Numbered from the stretch's first letter, positions 13,165-27,072 are shown. The stretch: DNA of 64,000 bases from Plazaster borealis (GCA_021014325.1 CM037471.1:21224818-21288817), one strand, 5' to 3'. Notes: a model not told the origin generated them from the sequence alone. A program made the numbers and translations.

Positions 13165-13350
13165 TATTACTTATAAATAAATAAATAAATAAATAAATAA
13201 ATATTAAATAAATAAATAAAAAACAATTAAATTAAAAACATATAAATAAATACATACGTAAATATACTAGTAAATAAAAAATAAAAATAAATAAAAACAA
13301 CAATAATAATAATAATAAATAAATAAATCAATAGATAAATAGATAAATAC
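13165..13350 (+). repeat. AAAT/AATA low-complexity tract
   Basis: Degenerate runs of AAAT, AATA and ATAG units. Confidence 0.9.
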
Positions 13351-14261
13351 AAACTCCACTATGCCTGTGTCCTTTCTAGAATTCACAAAGTTTCACAATC
13401 CGAACCAATGCAGTGTGTGTTTGTCGATGTTTATCTATGTTTTGTTTCTCCTAGTTTCCCCGAGTTAAAAATAAAACCCAATAAGGGATAGTTACTGCGT
13501 CCCCCTGGGGGCGTCCCAGCTCCGAATTAGATAAATTGGCCAGAGTCTCGGAGTAATTGGTATAACCATGTCAATTACCTTGTGAAATGACATCATTATT
13601 TTCTTCATTCTAGAACGAAACTACCTACTATATCTCAAATAAGCTATGAATCATGCAAGCACTTGGTTGAAATATTAATGTCCTGGAAAAAAAATCTGTC
13701 GGAAATGCTATCTTTTGCGAGAAAACTGCTTGAAATCCCATGTTTAGTTCTCATCCAAGAACCCGCCCATAACCCCAAACATACAGAAACAAACAGACAA
13801 ACAAGCAAACATCCCCCAACAATCCAAAAACAAAACAAAACAAAGCATCCAAAACAGCAACACAAAACTGTCACCCGTTGAAAGACTGGCACCTCTGAAA
13901 TTCACAGATTAATTTTATGATTTTTTTTTTCTGCCTGTGTGATATTAAAAATGTACAACACCTTAAAAGTCACCTTTAATTCTGATCAAGCTTTCCATTT
14001 GATTATTATACTGACAGCAACTCATCACAAAAAGCTATGACGTCACGCAAGGAGGGTCTGTGATAATCTTTAGTAACACTTGTGGCAGATGTGAGTAGCA
14101 GACCTCAAATGTGGCCTTTATGCTTTTGAAATTTCATTTCTTGATGCATCACTTTTTTATAATGTGATTAAAAATAACACCAAGTATAACTCATCTGTCA
14201 GTTTGGTTTTGCTTGACTAAAAATAGAAGTTGAAGCTTCATTAATTTAAGATACAGGTAAG

Positions 14262-14283
14262 GTTTTTTTTTTTTTTTTTTTTC
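14262..14283 (+). repeat. Poly-T run
   Basis: A run of about 20 T, possibly a minus-strand retroposon tail. Confidence 0.8.
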
Positions 14284-14422
14284 GAAAAAAATTCTCATCC
14301 GACGATAAAATTGCTCGCTTACAAATAATAGGTTAAATAAATTAGTCAAATACTTAAGTGTGGAAAGCCTGTTCAAGACAAGAGGACTACAATGTTGAAA
14401 CATTTCTGGTAAACAAAAATAG

Positions 14423-14480
14423 AAAGAAGAAGACGAAGAAGAATAAAAGAAGAAGAAGAAGAAGAAGAAGGACAACAAGA
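14423..14480 (+). repeat. GAA microsatellite
   Basis: Mostly AAG/GAA triplets; it creates an Arg- or Leu-rich open frame with no coding meaning. Confidence 0.9.
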
Positions 14481-14507
14481 AGAAAACCCCCAATGTGCTT
14501 GTTTATG

Positions 14508-14545
14508 CCTCTGAAGAAGGTCCAGTCTGGATCGAAAGCTAAGGC
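14508..14545 (+). repeat. Hairpin with CTGAAGA and GAAA flanks
   Basis: GCCT, CTGAAGA, a GGTCC/GGATC stem, GAAAGC and AGGC occur in order. A similar TCGAAAC plus AGGCC context occurs at 32128 and 40765. It could be a retroelement end. Confidence 0.4.
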
Positions 14546-14603
14546 ACCCCTCACTAGTTTGTAAAAATACATATATATAATATATATATAACTAAAAATA
14601 AAC

Positions 14604-14830
14604 TTAAAGACAGGGTATACTTTTGGTAATTGTCAAAGACCAGTATCCTCACTTGGTGTATCCCAAAATATGCATAAAATAACAAACCTATGACAATTCG
14701 GGCTTATTTGGTCATCGGAGTTGCAAGAAAATAATGAAAGGAAAACAATAAAGAATTGCGTGCTTTCAGATGCCTGATAAAGGCATAATATCATTGGCTG
14801 ACTTAAAAATAAAACATAACAAAAGTGCTT
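14604..14830 (+). repeat. Family A MITE, partial copy with alternative inside
   Basis: Starts TTAAAGACAGGG, then TTTGGTAATTGTCAAAGACC and CACTTGGTGTATCCCA as in full copies. It then has an inner part (GAATTGCGTGCTTTCAG) shared only with the 33065 copy. Right end not resolved. Confidence 0.75.
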
Positions 14831-15583
14831 ACTGGAATCATACACAAAATCTCTTCTAAAAAATACATTTTCTTCTGAACAACCAAAGAAAGACGCTGTA
14901 TACTAATGGGTTAACAATATTGACAAGATGATGAGACGTCTTTAACATTTCCTCCCTGCAACCTCCTCCCGCCGCGCTAAGCCCTTGACAAAGAGGCTGT
15001 CTATTCTAAAGATCTAAAGACGGCAAACAGATAGAGGCAAACCTGACCATTTGTCAAGTCCGCCGTCCCATCCGTTATCAGGCTGTCCCCAACGCAATGC
15101 CCCATCCTACATGACATTCGAGACTGCGTATCGACAGCGAGCAATCCAACCTATACCCCCCCCCCCCCCGCCTGAGCAACCGTCTTCTTCAGGACAGGTA
15201 GCTGCGTATAATTGCCAATCCCAAACATGTCAGGTGTCTTTCTGAGTTGATCATGGCTGGAATTTCAGTCTCGCCCCAGTCAACTGTGCTTGTGATAACA
15301 GCGCCAGGTATCAGCACATTCAGTAATCGGAGATTTCCAAACTCATTTTGGGAAGAGGGGTTGCCCCAAATTTGGGCGTAAACTAATTTATTAGACGGGG
15401 GCATTCATTTCTGAGGAAGATGCTGGTTGAAATGTTTAAATGACGCCGAGACAATTTTCATGAGTTCAGATGTTTACTTCGAGATGTCGTTTATGTGTAT
15501 ATAAACACACCAAGGAAGCAACGTACAGCACGTGCGAGTACTTAGTGTTGAAACTCTAGAGTTCAGAAGCAAACCAAGTTCCG

Positions 15584-15608
15584 CAAAAAAAAAAAAAAAA
15601 AAAAAAAA
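15584..15608 (+). repeat. Poly-A run
   Basis: About 23 A bases; possible retroposon tail. Confidence 0.85.
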
Positions 15609-16108
15609 TGCAATTTGAGTCCATATCTATAAGTCAAAGGTAATTCTATAAAAACAAAATTATTTAGCACAAATATATCTAGCACGTAAAAAGTAGCGTG
15701 AAGCCATGCTCGTCTAGTATACATTTCTCCTTCGCCCAGTAAACTGCTTCTTTTAAGCGAACACAGTTTGCACACTGGTGCTCTGAGCAACGGCACTAGA
15801 TTAGACCGTCCAGATATGTTAACTATTACTAAATACGAACGTTGCGAACTCTGCTTAGCAGGTTTTGAATTTTTCCAAAAATGCACTCATAAATAAATAC
15901 AAGGCTGTGGGGTGAAGTCAGGCAGGTGTTAAAAACACAAAGAGAGAAAACATACTGTTGGAACGCAGAAATAAAGAGATAAAGAGTCTTGTTCCATGTT
16001 TTATTTTATAAAATAAAAAATGTTGTTAAAGCAGGTTCGCCCCCAAAAAGGTTAAAGCCACTCTTGGTATAGGAGCTAACCGAAGAACATATTTAAAATG
16101 GAAATAAC

Positions 16109-16303
16109 TCAGGGGAGCTGAAGGTATGAATTAATACTGCTCTTCAAACAGTATAGATTGTAGGATGGAGGGAAACATGCACCAGGCAAGGAGTTCCAAA
16201 CAGATGCAGTACGTGGAATAGAGCTGTTGAAATGGCTCTTTGTTCTACATCTCAAAGCAAGAGAGTATGGGTGAGAACAAGCAGAAAGCCTGGTTTCACG
16301 CAC
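16109..16303 (-). pseudogene. LINE reverse transcriptase C-terminal fragment
   Basis: A minus-strand frame of 64 residues contains RCRTKSHFNSSIPRTASVWN and then SLPGACFPPSYNLYCLKSSI. The order of a basic segment, IPRT..VWNSLP, then FP..YNL..LKSSIN matches the end of CR1/L2/Jockey-like LINE polymerases. The rest of the element is absent (5' truncation is usual for LINEs). The family is recognised from the motif only; the clade is not resolved. Confidence 0.65.
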
Positions 16304-17410
16304 GTTATTTTAATCTTATCGGTTCAGTCATTGTCTTTAATGATTATCTTTGAATCAAACACACTCTCTACATGTGTTTCCTTCCACCCCAATCATTGTA
16401 TAGCAACAACATGTTGAGATGAGTTACAAAACTGGTCGCATGAACTTTGACGCAAGAATTTGTCTTAGCGGTTTGTTTAAAGGAAAATTATTATACATAT
16501 TTTTGTGTTCAAATAAACACAAACCGTACAAACCTGTGACAAATTTCATAACTTCAAATGCTGTCACGTTTCCCTACGGGAAAAATAGTTCACATAATTG
16601 TCAAGGATTTTGTGTGCGTTCACATCGGCCTTATTTCGATCATTAGTGATTTGTAAGGATCTTCAAGTGTTATTTGTTTGATTTGGAAAGTTATTTCAGA
16701 CGATAATATTGGGATTGGTAGGCTACTGACATGAAGCAATAAGATCTGAGCGTGAAGCTGGTCAGCCCTCAAGCAGATTGAGTATAACCACAGGCTCCAT
16801 CTTCAGAGGGCCCCCGATTTCCACCTCCCTATCTCCCCATGCATCTACTTATAATACTGCCCCCTCTTTTGACGCTTGCCTGTCTACGCCATTGACCAAG
16901 TAAGAGTGTCGGTAGCTGGGTCAAGTTTCAGTAACGTTATCCTTGGCAAGGTGTGTATACAATATGTATATGTCTTTTGCGAATGATTAAATTTAGGTTT
17001 AATGACAGGGAGTGCAGTTCACCATGGCCCCCATTGGGGCAGGAACGTTCTTAAGGAAACGGACAGGACACGTCCTGCAAAAACACTCCTCAGTCGTGAT
17101 TATCAGCTGTTAATACAATCTTTAAAGGGGAGGCAGAGCCTGGGTTATATACCAAGAAAGTACAATATTGGAAAATGTTGCTGATTGCCGATGATGGGAG
17201 AAAGCGTTCGGGGAACGAATTTTCCCGAGTATGAATGGGAAGGACTTCCACTACTTTGTCAAGTTTCAATTTCCTTCTTCCCTTCCTTGATATTTACACA
17301 CAAACTTATTCATTATTTTATCCCCAAATGAAAATATATGGGGATTTTCTTTTGTATATAAGAATGCGTGGCCTCTTCAGTCGATCTATTACGGTCAAAC
17401 TATAGCTTTA

Positions 17411-17455
17411 ATGCAAAAAAACCCCAACAACAACAACAAAAACAACAACAACAGT

Positions 17456-17495
<40 letters not shown>

Positions 17496-17670
17496 GCGGC
17501 AGCGACAGCGACAGCGACAACGACAACGACAACAACAACAACAACAACAACAACAGCAACATCAACAGCAACAACAGCCACAACAGCAACAACAAAAATA
17601 ACAACAACAACAACAGCAACAACAGCAGCAGCAGCAAAAACAACAACAGCGGCAGCAAAAAAAAAAAGTA
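17411..17670 (+). repeat. CAA / GACAAC / CAG compound microsatellite
   Basis: About 260 bases of CAACAA, CGACAA, CGACAG and CAGCAA triplets. It opens frames of Asn/Asp, Thr or, on the minus strand, Leu/Val runs, which are not genes. Confidence 0.95.
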
Positions 17671-18781
17671 AAACCAATATATAAAAAACACCAAAAAAAG
17701 ACACACAATATCATTATCTCACTTGATCCCAAACACAACACCCGTAATATAAGACATTAATATTAAAAACCTGGCCCGTATGGAACAATACAGCCTTTCA
17801 TTAAATTTAACAAATTTTGTTTTAGAGAGGAGGAGGGGATTTGTTTTGCAGCCTATCTTGAAGGCCAGTAATGAAATTGAGAAGATATATATAGGCCTAT
17901 AGGCATTAATAGCACAATCCCTGTTAAACAAATATGCTCAAAATATGTTATTATTTCAGCACAACATAGCCAAACATAATTATCGTCTCATGACGGCTGC
18001 AAATCTTTAAAATGCGACCAGCCCATATTACTCTTCTTAGCCTTGCAGGCTCCTTAATTAGCATTCAAACTGTTAGTAATCTGGAAAAAATGTTCCCAAT
18101 TATAGTAAATTGACTCTTCTACTTCGCATACATTTAAAGGGAGTGGGGATGATAGGTTAAGCTTAACAATACTATACTGCAGAGGGATAACGATTAAATC
18201 CGATTAGATTTGTTTAAATGTTACCCAAATTTAATAATGTCCCTACAGAGAGTCCAACCCAACATTGATGATGTCATGTTTTCGTCCAAGTCTCTTAATA
18301 TCTATCTATCCATTGTTTACACTTTGTCTAGAGTTTAGATTACACGTCTACAAAATCGTTAATATTGAATCAAGAACATGTTCGAAGATAAAAGCTCATG
18401 AAATTTGAGTCAAGTGGAGTTTTTTTTATTTTAAAGTGAACCAGCATGAGATATACTTGGTTTTGGTACATGCAACCGTCTAGTCTAAAAACAAAATATA
18501 CACTCATTATATATACACTCATTTAAAGGTGGGGTCATTGTGTGTTTTGTTGTCAAGGTAATGCGAATTTATAGGAAAATTATCAAGAAAGATTCAACAA
18601 AAGTCACCTGTGTGAAAATTTTCAGTTGAATACAGTGTCTACTTGTTGAGAAACCAGAGGAAAAAAACCTGTCACGGTATTTTCACAAGAACGTCGAATC
18701 CATCCAAGTAATAATAACGAGATGGCAGCCAGCGGGTACTAACCGTCTATCTGACCGCAGCATTCACAAACGGACTGAAAT

Positions 18782-18825
18782 TTGAATCTCAAAAAGTCGC
18801 CTTTAGGCGATCTTTGGAGATTCAA
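18782..18825. repeat. Imperfect 21-bp inverted repeat
   Basis: Arms beginning TTGAATCTC and ending GAGATTCAA pair at 18 of 21 positions around a 2-base centre. Confidence 0.8.
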
Positions 18826-21800
18826 AATTGTCGACATACTTTTCATTTATTTCTAATCAACGGGGGGAGGGGGAGGGGGGCACTTCAGACGAAATAATTT
18901 CGCAGGATGTTTACTACCATAACCATCTATTTAACAAGTAGGCTTTCGGATAAAAACTGCACAATTTTTGTGCGGGGTCATTACCCCACAAATTCTGTAG
19001 CTTCCTATGTGGTACTGCTCACATGTGATTTCGATTTTTATTCGGAACAAATACAAAAATGGACCGCATCAATCAAGAACCATTGTTGGACTTGTCAATG
19101 AATGAGCAATGAATGACCAATGGGATGCATTTCCATGGCAACAGTTTCCATGGTTGTCAAACACCTTGTAATGAGAGGTCATGCAGGTGTCTTCATTACC
19201 AAGGGCAAGCATACCCAATGACCACGCATAAAGACCGCTCGGAAAATATAGCAATTAATAACTGATTAAAGTGAAGGTGACAAAATCATTTTACAATTAC
19301 CAAATTAGTGTAGTTGAAATAAGTGATTTCCCCTTGAAGTCCTTGGATATCATACTTCATGGTCTTTTTTGTTTCCCTTTCGAAAGATTCTTTAGATTAT
19401 GTCAATTTCTTATGTTTGTACAAGACATTTTCTATGCGACGAGTTGAGTTGAACAATCTCCTTAATAAATATCTATGTTTGTTTCTGCATACATACATTT
19501 AATCGTGTGCAACGTAATTGATAACTACAAAACAAATTACTGGTTTAAATTACATTTTGTGTACCACAGGGAAAACTACATATTAGTTGCCAACCAGTAA
19601 CTCCTTGCGAACATATCATTGTTTTCAACATTTTACTTAGTCATAAACATCTCCTAATTTAAATTTTGTGGAGACAATTTGCAAGTCAAGTTTGTGGCTT
19701 CACTTTAGAGTCGATTTATTAAATTTTAATTGCAAATGAAATAATTAGAACTATACTATTAGCTGCATGGGTGTACATACATCACAATGCAAGACTCCCT
19801 ATTTGTTCTGTGTTCTAGCGTTCAAACGATATAATAGGGACCAAACACATGGCTGCACATTTATACATTTTCAGGGCAATTACAAACATCTGTCATGGTT
19901 AATTATGTATTATGGAAATGATGACATCAATTTCACATAAATGAAATCGCAAAATACCATAGAGCTCGTTTGATCAAGACTTCAATACCCCCATTTTGTG
20001 ATAATTATATCAGTGTGCTACCGTAGTGTTTACCGATTATATTAATTGATATTTCCAACGTGAGTTCACTCAGCACATATTATGCAATTTCAGTAGAGTC
20101 AACAATTCCAGCTGCCAGTAAGAGATTCTGTTCTTCACTATGACAACACAGGCGTAACCAAGGAATTGCCAGGATTTGTTCAACGCAACATCACTCAATT
20201 TTCATCTCCCTGAATAATACCTGACGTTTCGCTCTCCTATTTGTTTTTCCAAAATGGAAAAAAACACACAAAAAAACCACATCATCATTTTCATTGTGAT
20301 TCGAGAACATAGATCTCCCAAGATGTATGTAATTTGGTATGTTTTATAATTACTAGTGGATGGTCTATTTCACTTTGGTACGGAAATTAATAATTATTGG
20401 CCAATGTTGTTTGTGTTTACCTGATATTTATTTTTTATTTTTAAGGAAATATGCCTCAAGTGCACATTTCCTCGATAATTTCCGCTGTTTTCTGAATTTC
20501 TGTTCCAAAGAAAAATGAGATATGTCCTCTTTTTATTCTTTTGGCATAATGCCGCTCCCTTGAGGTGTAACTTTGCCTCTTTTCATTTAGTAGTCAATGT
20601 ATTTAGTTTTTAGTTTTTGCCTTTTTTGAAATTTTTCCTTTCTACCAATCATGCCTGTAATAGCTACCGGTACACTATATTAGTCATGTTGTTTGTACTT
20701 TGTTTGAGTACTTCTTAAATTACATGCCTAGATTTAAAGCCTTCGGGAAAAGGGCTGAACCTAAAACGGACAACTAAGTCCCTGAAAAATCCCAGGAGAA
20801 AACAATGATAAGACCGAGAGGCTAAATATAACAACACTGCACAAAATAAATGACAAAATGGAGCAAGGTACAATTGTTTGGATGCATGTAGCTGTCAGTC
20901 TGTTTGGTTGGTGACCGATTGCGGCCAAGGTAAATTGACAAAGCACTTGAATGTTATTGATCTCATGTTGGTGGGAACCAGTGAAGTGAAGGCAGCCGGC
21001 CGGACTTGTCGAGCATCACCCCCTCTTCATTCGAAACAGGAAGAACTACAAGTCAAAATGTCATTTACCACCGGATGGGATTGATGATAGCGATATAACT
21101 ATTATTAACTGCATATTATTAACAAACATGCCGATACGAATAAGTCACACAGAGGGGAAAAACAAACATTATTGGATATCAAAAATATATCAAAGGTTAC
21201 AGAGTGATCTAAATTTAATGTTTAAAAGTGCAGTATAGATAAGCCAGTCACAGTGAAAAAAAAAACCCAACGTTGCACACCTTGAAATATTGATGTCGGT
21301 TACCATTTTTTGAAACAAAATAGTACTTTCTATCTAAGACATTATTAATTTATGGGGTTTGTTTTCAAAGAGCTAAAAGTTTAGTGTGTGTGTTTGTGCG
21401 TGTGTTATGATCTTCGCATGGACAAGTTTCCAATGTTAGTTTAGTGCACTGTAGGCGTAAAAGTGGGGATTTGTTATGCGGGACTAATGGTGCGGGTCTC
21501 ATTGAACGTACATAGTGATTGATGCTAATAGCAATGGTGGGCAAAACAAAAGTTAATCTATTTATTTATCACTCGTACTTTTACGTAAATCATAATGTGC
21601 CACGAGGTATCCAATTAAAGCAACCAAATATTGTTCAATTTCACATGGTAATGTTACATTCAAGGCAGGGCACACCACTAAACTGAACTCACCAGCTATA
21701 TATTTAATCGATATGCAATTTACAAACACCCACACCAACACCCAGCATCACCTTAGGCCTGTTTTCCTCATACCTCGTGCTTTGATAATAAATTAACGTG

Positions 21801-23311
21801 TTTTTTGTTTTTTTTCAAAACTGAACACCGGGGATGAATCTCTCGACAGCTTTGCTGAGGGAAAAGGTCAGGTGAGCATCGGGGGTACTGGGAGGCTGTT
21901 GTGTTTATCATAATAAAACTGGAGACCGTGTACAAGGTTGGCTGCCATCTTGTCAGCCATGCATAGTGACCTCAGTGCATCCTTGCAGACCGAGTCTCAT
22001 GGCTATGGCTAATTGATGCAGAGTCAGCCAAAAGTAGCCATTTGCTTCGTTTGCCTTACCAGCAGCGCGGCTGCACTTTGAATCTATAAACGAGTTCCAT
22101 CGAACTAGCAATGCATACACGACGTGTTCGATCGTCATTATTAAACAAAACAAAACATGTTAGCACTGATCAAAAGTTTTGCAATATTAGCAAATTAGTG
22201 CTAAAAGATACACAAATATAATTATTTTGGATTGGTTGGAGCGTTTGAGAACTTGCACGCATATGCCTACATCATTCTGGCAACATGTACATGTACATGC
22301 GTAACAATATTGTTAGTGTGTAAACACGGGGCCAGACCTTATCTCACCTAGTCTCGGCTTGAAATACAATGGTTTTAAATATTAGCAAAGCAAGATGGCT
22401 GACACACACTAATCCAAACGTGCAGTAGGATCGGAGCTAGCCCCATATGTTACTTCAAGCAATAATAACTCCTGGGGATATTTTCTCAACCGGTCTGGGG
22501 CTCCGTGTCTTATACTTGGATCTTGAGATGTCAGTTTGTCCCGGCTGTCAACTTAATGGAAATTTGATTATTGCGTCTGCACCAAAGGACGGATCGCGAG
22601 CAGCGGTCTTGCATCTTGTGGTTGCAAACCTCACTGTGCACAGTGGGAAGGGTATATGAGGATTATGGGAATATCAAATTTTGCTACTTGTATGAGGCAC
22701 AGGGAGGGGGTATGTTAACCTCTTGTCGACCCCAAATAAAGATATGTGAACTCCGATATCAGTTGGAAATTAGAATTAATTTGGAATGTTAACATCAATG
22801 AAATGAATACTTTTAAATGAGTTTTCCTACAACACATCGTTATTTCGAAAGGCATTTTTGTTGTATATGCGTGTTTTTAAAAACTGTTTCTCCATATAGG
22901 CCGCTACCAACGTTTCGGTAAACTATTGGCGTACTATATTAAGTTATTTTGTTTAATATAGGTTATCGCGGTCATTTTAGGCAAAACACGGCCAATTTAA
23001 GAGTCGCGTTAGTCTATTTAGCGCGAAATTAAAAGATCCTCAAAGTCAGTGAATTTCACTGAGTAAGTGTTCTTTTGTGTCATGTGATAAAATAAAAAAA
23101 GATAACCATTCAATTCAACAATTCACTCAAACAGCATTCAAATTCGCAGCAGCTTTTCGCAGAATCTCTGGTTGCGCCTACTCTGATAAATTTAATGCCG
23201 ATTGCTCATGTCTACTAAGGGAAATGAGTTTAATTGAATATAAAATGATAAAAATTCGCATGCCTCAAATTGATATTGAATAACGGTATTAACTAAAGAG
23301 GCCACATCGCT

Positions 23312-23685
23312 TTAAAGGTATCGTAAACGTTTGGTAATGACTCAAAACAAATTAAGCATAAAAACTTACTTGGTAACAAGCAACGGAGAGCTGTTGATAT
23401 TATAGAACATTGTAGGAAACGACTCCCTCTGAAGTAACGTAGTTTTTGAGAAAGAGGTAATTTCTCACTAAAATAATAAAAACTTCTTGCAAGACGTTTT
23501 TATTCCTAATCTGAAAGCACACAAATTTGTACAACAAGGGGTTTTTTTCTTTCATAATTTTCTTGCAACTTGGATGACCAATTGAGCCCAAATTTTCACA
23601 GGCTTGTTATTTTATGCATATGTTGGGATACACCAAATGAGAACACTGGTCTTTGACAATTACCAAACGTGTACGATACCTTTAA
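23312..23685 (-). repeat. Family A MITE, full copy
   Basis: Bounded by TTAAAGGTATCGTAAACG and CGTGTACGATACCTTTAA. The inside is the reverse complement of the 26699 and 50472 copies. Confidence 0.9.
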
Positions 23686-23955
23686 TACGAATGCAGGAAA
23701 GTAAAATATAGGCTGCTTTCTGGACAAAAGCGACCGGGAAAACATATATTAATATTACATGGGTTAGATACAAGTTACTATCATATTTAGCTACTGTTAT
23801 TGAGACGACTAATTGTGACTAAATATATTATATGAATGTCAAGTTAATGACTCGTAACTTCTCAAGGAATGTTGAAATTAATGAGCTGACATACATGGGC
23901 ATTAGAATGCTATCTGTGAAGCTCATTATACATTATAATTAAATTTTATTATTGC

Positions 23956-24245
23956 GTGTTTTGGCCGAGTGGTTAAGAACACCACACTCAAGCTCTGGTG
24001 TGCCTGATCAGCAGAATGTGGGTTCAAGTCCCGGTCGTGGCACTTGTGTCCTTGAGCAAGATACTTGACAATAATTGCTTTGTCCAGTGCACGTAAAAGA
24101 ACACTTATCGTGGAAGGGTTTGGTTAACCCCAGTGTTTCTGGTTCACACAGCAAGCGCCCTTGTTTACAGGTTTCCTCAGGCTACAGTATAAGTTCACCT
24201 ATGAGGTATCCTTGGTTTCATTACCAGAAATATATAGTTGCAATA
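23956..24245 (+). repeat. tRNA-derived SINE
   Basis: The head has an A box TGGCCGAGTGGTTAAG (Leu/Ser tRNA-like) and a B box GGTTCAAGTCC about 58 bases later. It is followed by GTGTCCTTGAGCAAGATACT, a body motif common in animal SINEs. The right edge is approximate. Confidence 0.7.
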
Positions 24246-25559
24246 ATGTGTTTGATATTTTACACCACCACTTATACCAAAAATAAATTACATGTACTTT
24301 CAAGGTCTGTTCACATTAATTATTGTCTATGAATGGCATAATGTTTACATCCACCAATAGCGGGGCAGAATAGGGGAAATTTTTGTTGGGATTGTGCCTG
24401 TGATGATAGAAGCATGGAATTCGTCACACAGTCAGAGTACATGTATGCCATGAGACAGTTAGCGATAGTGTCATCTTAGGTTTGTCCTTTGAAAATAATG
24501 AAGTAGAAAAACAAGTAAATTTCAAAATTTTAAAAATGGCGGTCATTGCTTGTTATTCTACTTATATTTTTTCAAAGGACAAATAATTTTTCTCATGACA
24601 AACTCTGACTGTGTGTCAAATTCCAGGCTTGTATCATCAAAAGCAAAATCCCATCACCATATGTACCGTATGAGACAGGTAGTTTTTTTTCCCCGAAAGT
24701 AATGTATTAGAATTTTCAAATTCATTAAGGAAAAACATTCTGCCCCTATAATCAGTGACCTTTAGGACCAGTCCTGATGTATTTTTAGGAGGTAACACAT
24801 TTTGTTCATGTAATGGCGGTAATCTGTCTCAGGCTATTCTCTTCACAATACTTGTGTGCAGGTCAGGTGAAGAAAAACAAAACACCTTATAAACATGGTC
24901 TGATAAGCATGTCCAAGAATTGTTAATGTACTAAAATTTGTTCCGCGCGATCAAACACCTTTTTAAGCAGTTGGCCATGCAGGATCGTTCATGGAGCTGT
25001 AAGTAATGAAACTATTGGCTGCTTATTTGCACAGTAACATTTGAACCCTTTCTGCATTTCTAGCAATTTGAATAAATTATTCATGTCTGTAGTTATTGTT
25101 CCTCGTAATTGTAGCCGAAGGAGCAAGATGTTTGCATGGAATCAGTACAGACCGTAGGCTGTTATTTTGTTCATGTCAAATGCATGAATTGGTAAATAGT
25201 TGTCTGGTTGGATGAATTTATGTATAGGCTAATGCACCGGTACATATTTATGCGACACCATGTTCTAACAAGACGACTATCGATTAATACAAATGTCAAT
25301 ATTCTTAACCAAGTTTGCTATAAGGGTTGGCCAACTTGTACAAAAATGATAGTGTTGTATTTTAATTAATGATAACTCTGTATTGTAACGGAATATACAA
25401 ACGTATATTATAGTCTTATTTTGCTTTATTGGACAATATATGGAGAAGAAACAAACATGGTGAAATGTACGGCAAAAACAAACTTATAATAAAATGTGAT
25501 GTAACAATTGCATAGGGGAATATTATGTTGATGAGTTATTATAAGCGTTAAGCATTATA

Positions 25560-25690
25560 CTAAGTGCTTTCTGGGCCACGTGGAACACAAATCCAGAGGC
25601 TACTTGAATGGGATTCGGACCCACGACCCACATACTGCTGTACAAAGCTTATCACACATCGAACTTAGAGTAAAAATAAAACATCACCCA
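25560..25690 (-). repeat. tRNA-derived SINE, minus orientation
   Basis: On the minus strand GTCGTGGGTCCGAATCCCAT resembles a B box. Flanking text (AAGTGC, ACACAAATCCA) resembles the SINE at 43310. Confidence 0.5.
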
Positions 25691-26539
25691 TAAACTACTA
25701 TACTTTGAAAAATTCGAGTTTCTAAAGAAAATTATATCGCTACAACAATTGCCACCATCCATCATGTTTTTCTCAGAAAAAAACCTCGCATACCATTTTC
25801 TCAAAAGCTAATGTATTTTACTTTTATTTGCTTAATGAAACAGTAATTGAAATAAATTTTGCTCTCCAAGCCTTTGTTCCTTTTAACGTATTTGAAATAT
25901 CGTTTTGGAAGTACCGAGGGCAATTGTTTTGCCGATATTCTCTCTTTATTACATCCACGACATTCCTGGTGAATATTTTAATTTCCGACCGGAGGAATCC
26001 TTCAATATTCCTTGTCTTCTGAGGATCTGAATTCAAGGTCAGCATGATAAATTAATCATCAACCAGAGGGAGAAATAAGAGTCTGGAAATTTATCAAATC
26101 TCATGTCTCCGTATTTTGTAGAGCCTCAGTTTTCTGATTTGTAAATCATTGACCATAAGTAAATTGTTAATGGATTTTTTTCCCCAAGTAATAATTGATG
26201 TTCCATAATAATTTTCGACGAGAATAAAACAAATATATATCATTTTGAATTTCCCTTGCACCAGGGGTGAGATTGGACAGATGTGAAAATTCCTGAAAAA
26301 TGGCTTGCAGGTTCGTGTCATCTTTATTCTAGACCATGGAACCACATAGATGTTACAAATTCAGGAGGTTTACAGACTCTGTGCATCACCAGAAATACAA
26401 AACTACAGGTTCGGACACAAATGTGGACTGTTTCTTTCTAACTTTGGTAATTACTTTACTTCTTTCTAGAAAAATTGAAGGCTCAAGGAGGTTAAATCTG
26501 AAATCAGGAAAAAATCCCGAGAAATCGCATGTCTGTGAC

Positions 26540-26577
26540 ACTGATGTGTGACAGGTACATACCTGTCACACATCAGT
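26540..26577. repeat. Perfect 18-bp inverted repeat
   Basis: Arms ACTGATGTGTGACAGGTA and its exact reverse complement are separated by CA. Confidence 0.97.
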
Positions 26578-26584
26578 ACCTTGT

Positions 26585-26700
26585 GTGGAAAACAATCCAC
26601 AGGACTCTCGGGTTAGCCCCAAACCCGCAAAACCGTTGCCTTCCAGCGCAGATGTCTCAACCACTAAACCTTTGGCAAGTCTTATGTCATGGTGCGACTT
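26585..26700 (-). repeat. Possible degenerate tRNA-derived SINE
   Basis: The minus strand has TTTAGTGGTTGAGACATC and, later, GCGGGTTTGGGGCTAACCCG, which look like worn A and B boxes. Confidence 0.35.
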
Positions 26701-27072
26701 AAAGGCACTGATTCGTTTGGTAATTGTCAAAGACCAGTGTTCTCACTTGGTGTATCCCAACATATGCATAAAATAACAAACCTGTGAAAATTTGGCCTCA
26801 ATTGGTCATCGAAGTTGCAAGAAAATGATAAAAGAAAAAAACACCCTCGATGTACAAATTTGTGTGCTTTCAGATAGGAATAAAAGGCTTCTTGCGAGAA
26901 GTATTTTATTATTTTAGTGAGAAATTACCTCTTTCTCAAAAACTACGTTACTTCAGAGGGAGTCGTTTCTCACAATGTTTTATACTATCAACAGCTCTCC
27001 GTTGCTCGTTACCAAGTACGTTTTTATGCTAATATAATGATGAGTAATTACCAAACGTGTACAGTGCCTGTA
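26699..27072 (+). repeat. Family A MITE, full copy with flanking 18-bp direct repeat
   Basis: Ends are AAAGGCACTGATTCGTTTGG and CCAAACGTGTACAGTGCCT. GTCATGGTGCGACTTAAA occurs at 26686-26703 and again at 27074-27091. Confidence 0.9.

Noticed and set aside
14387..14572. Leu/Phe-rich minus-strand frame resembling a membrane helix
   Set aside because: It is the GAA microsatellite read backwards.
17395..17706. Asn/Asp-rich, Leu-rich and Val-rich open frames
   Set aside because: They come from the CAA/GACAAC microsatellite.
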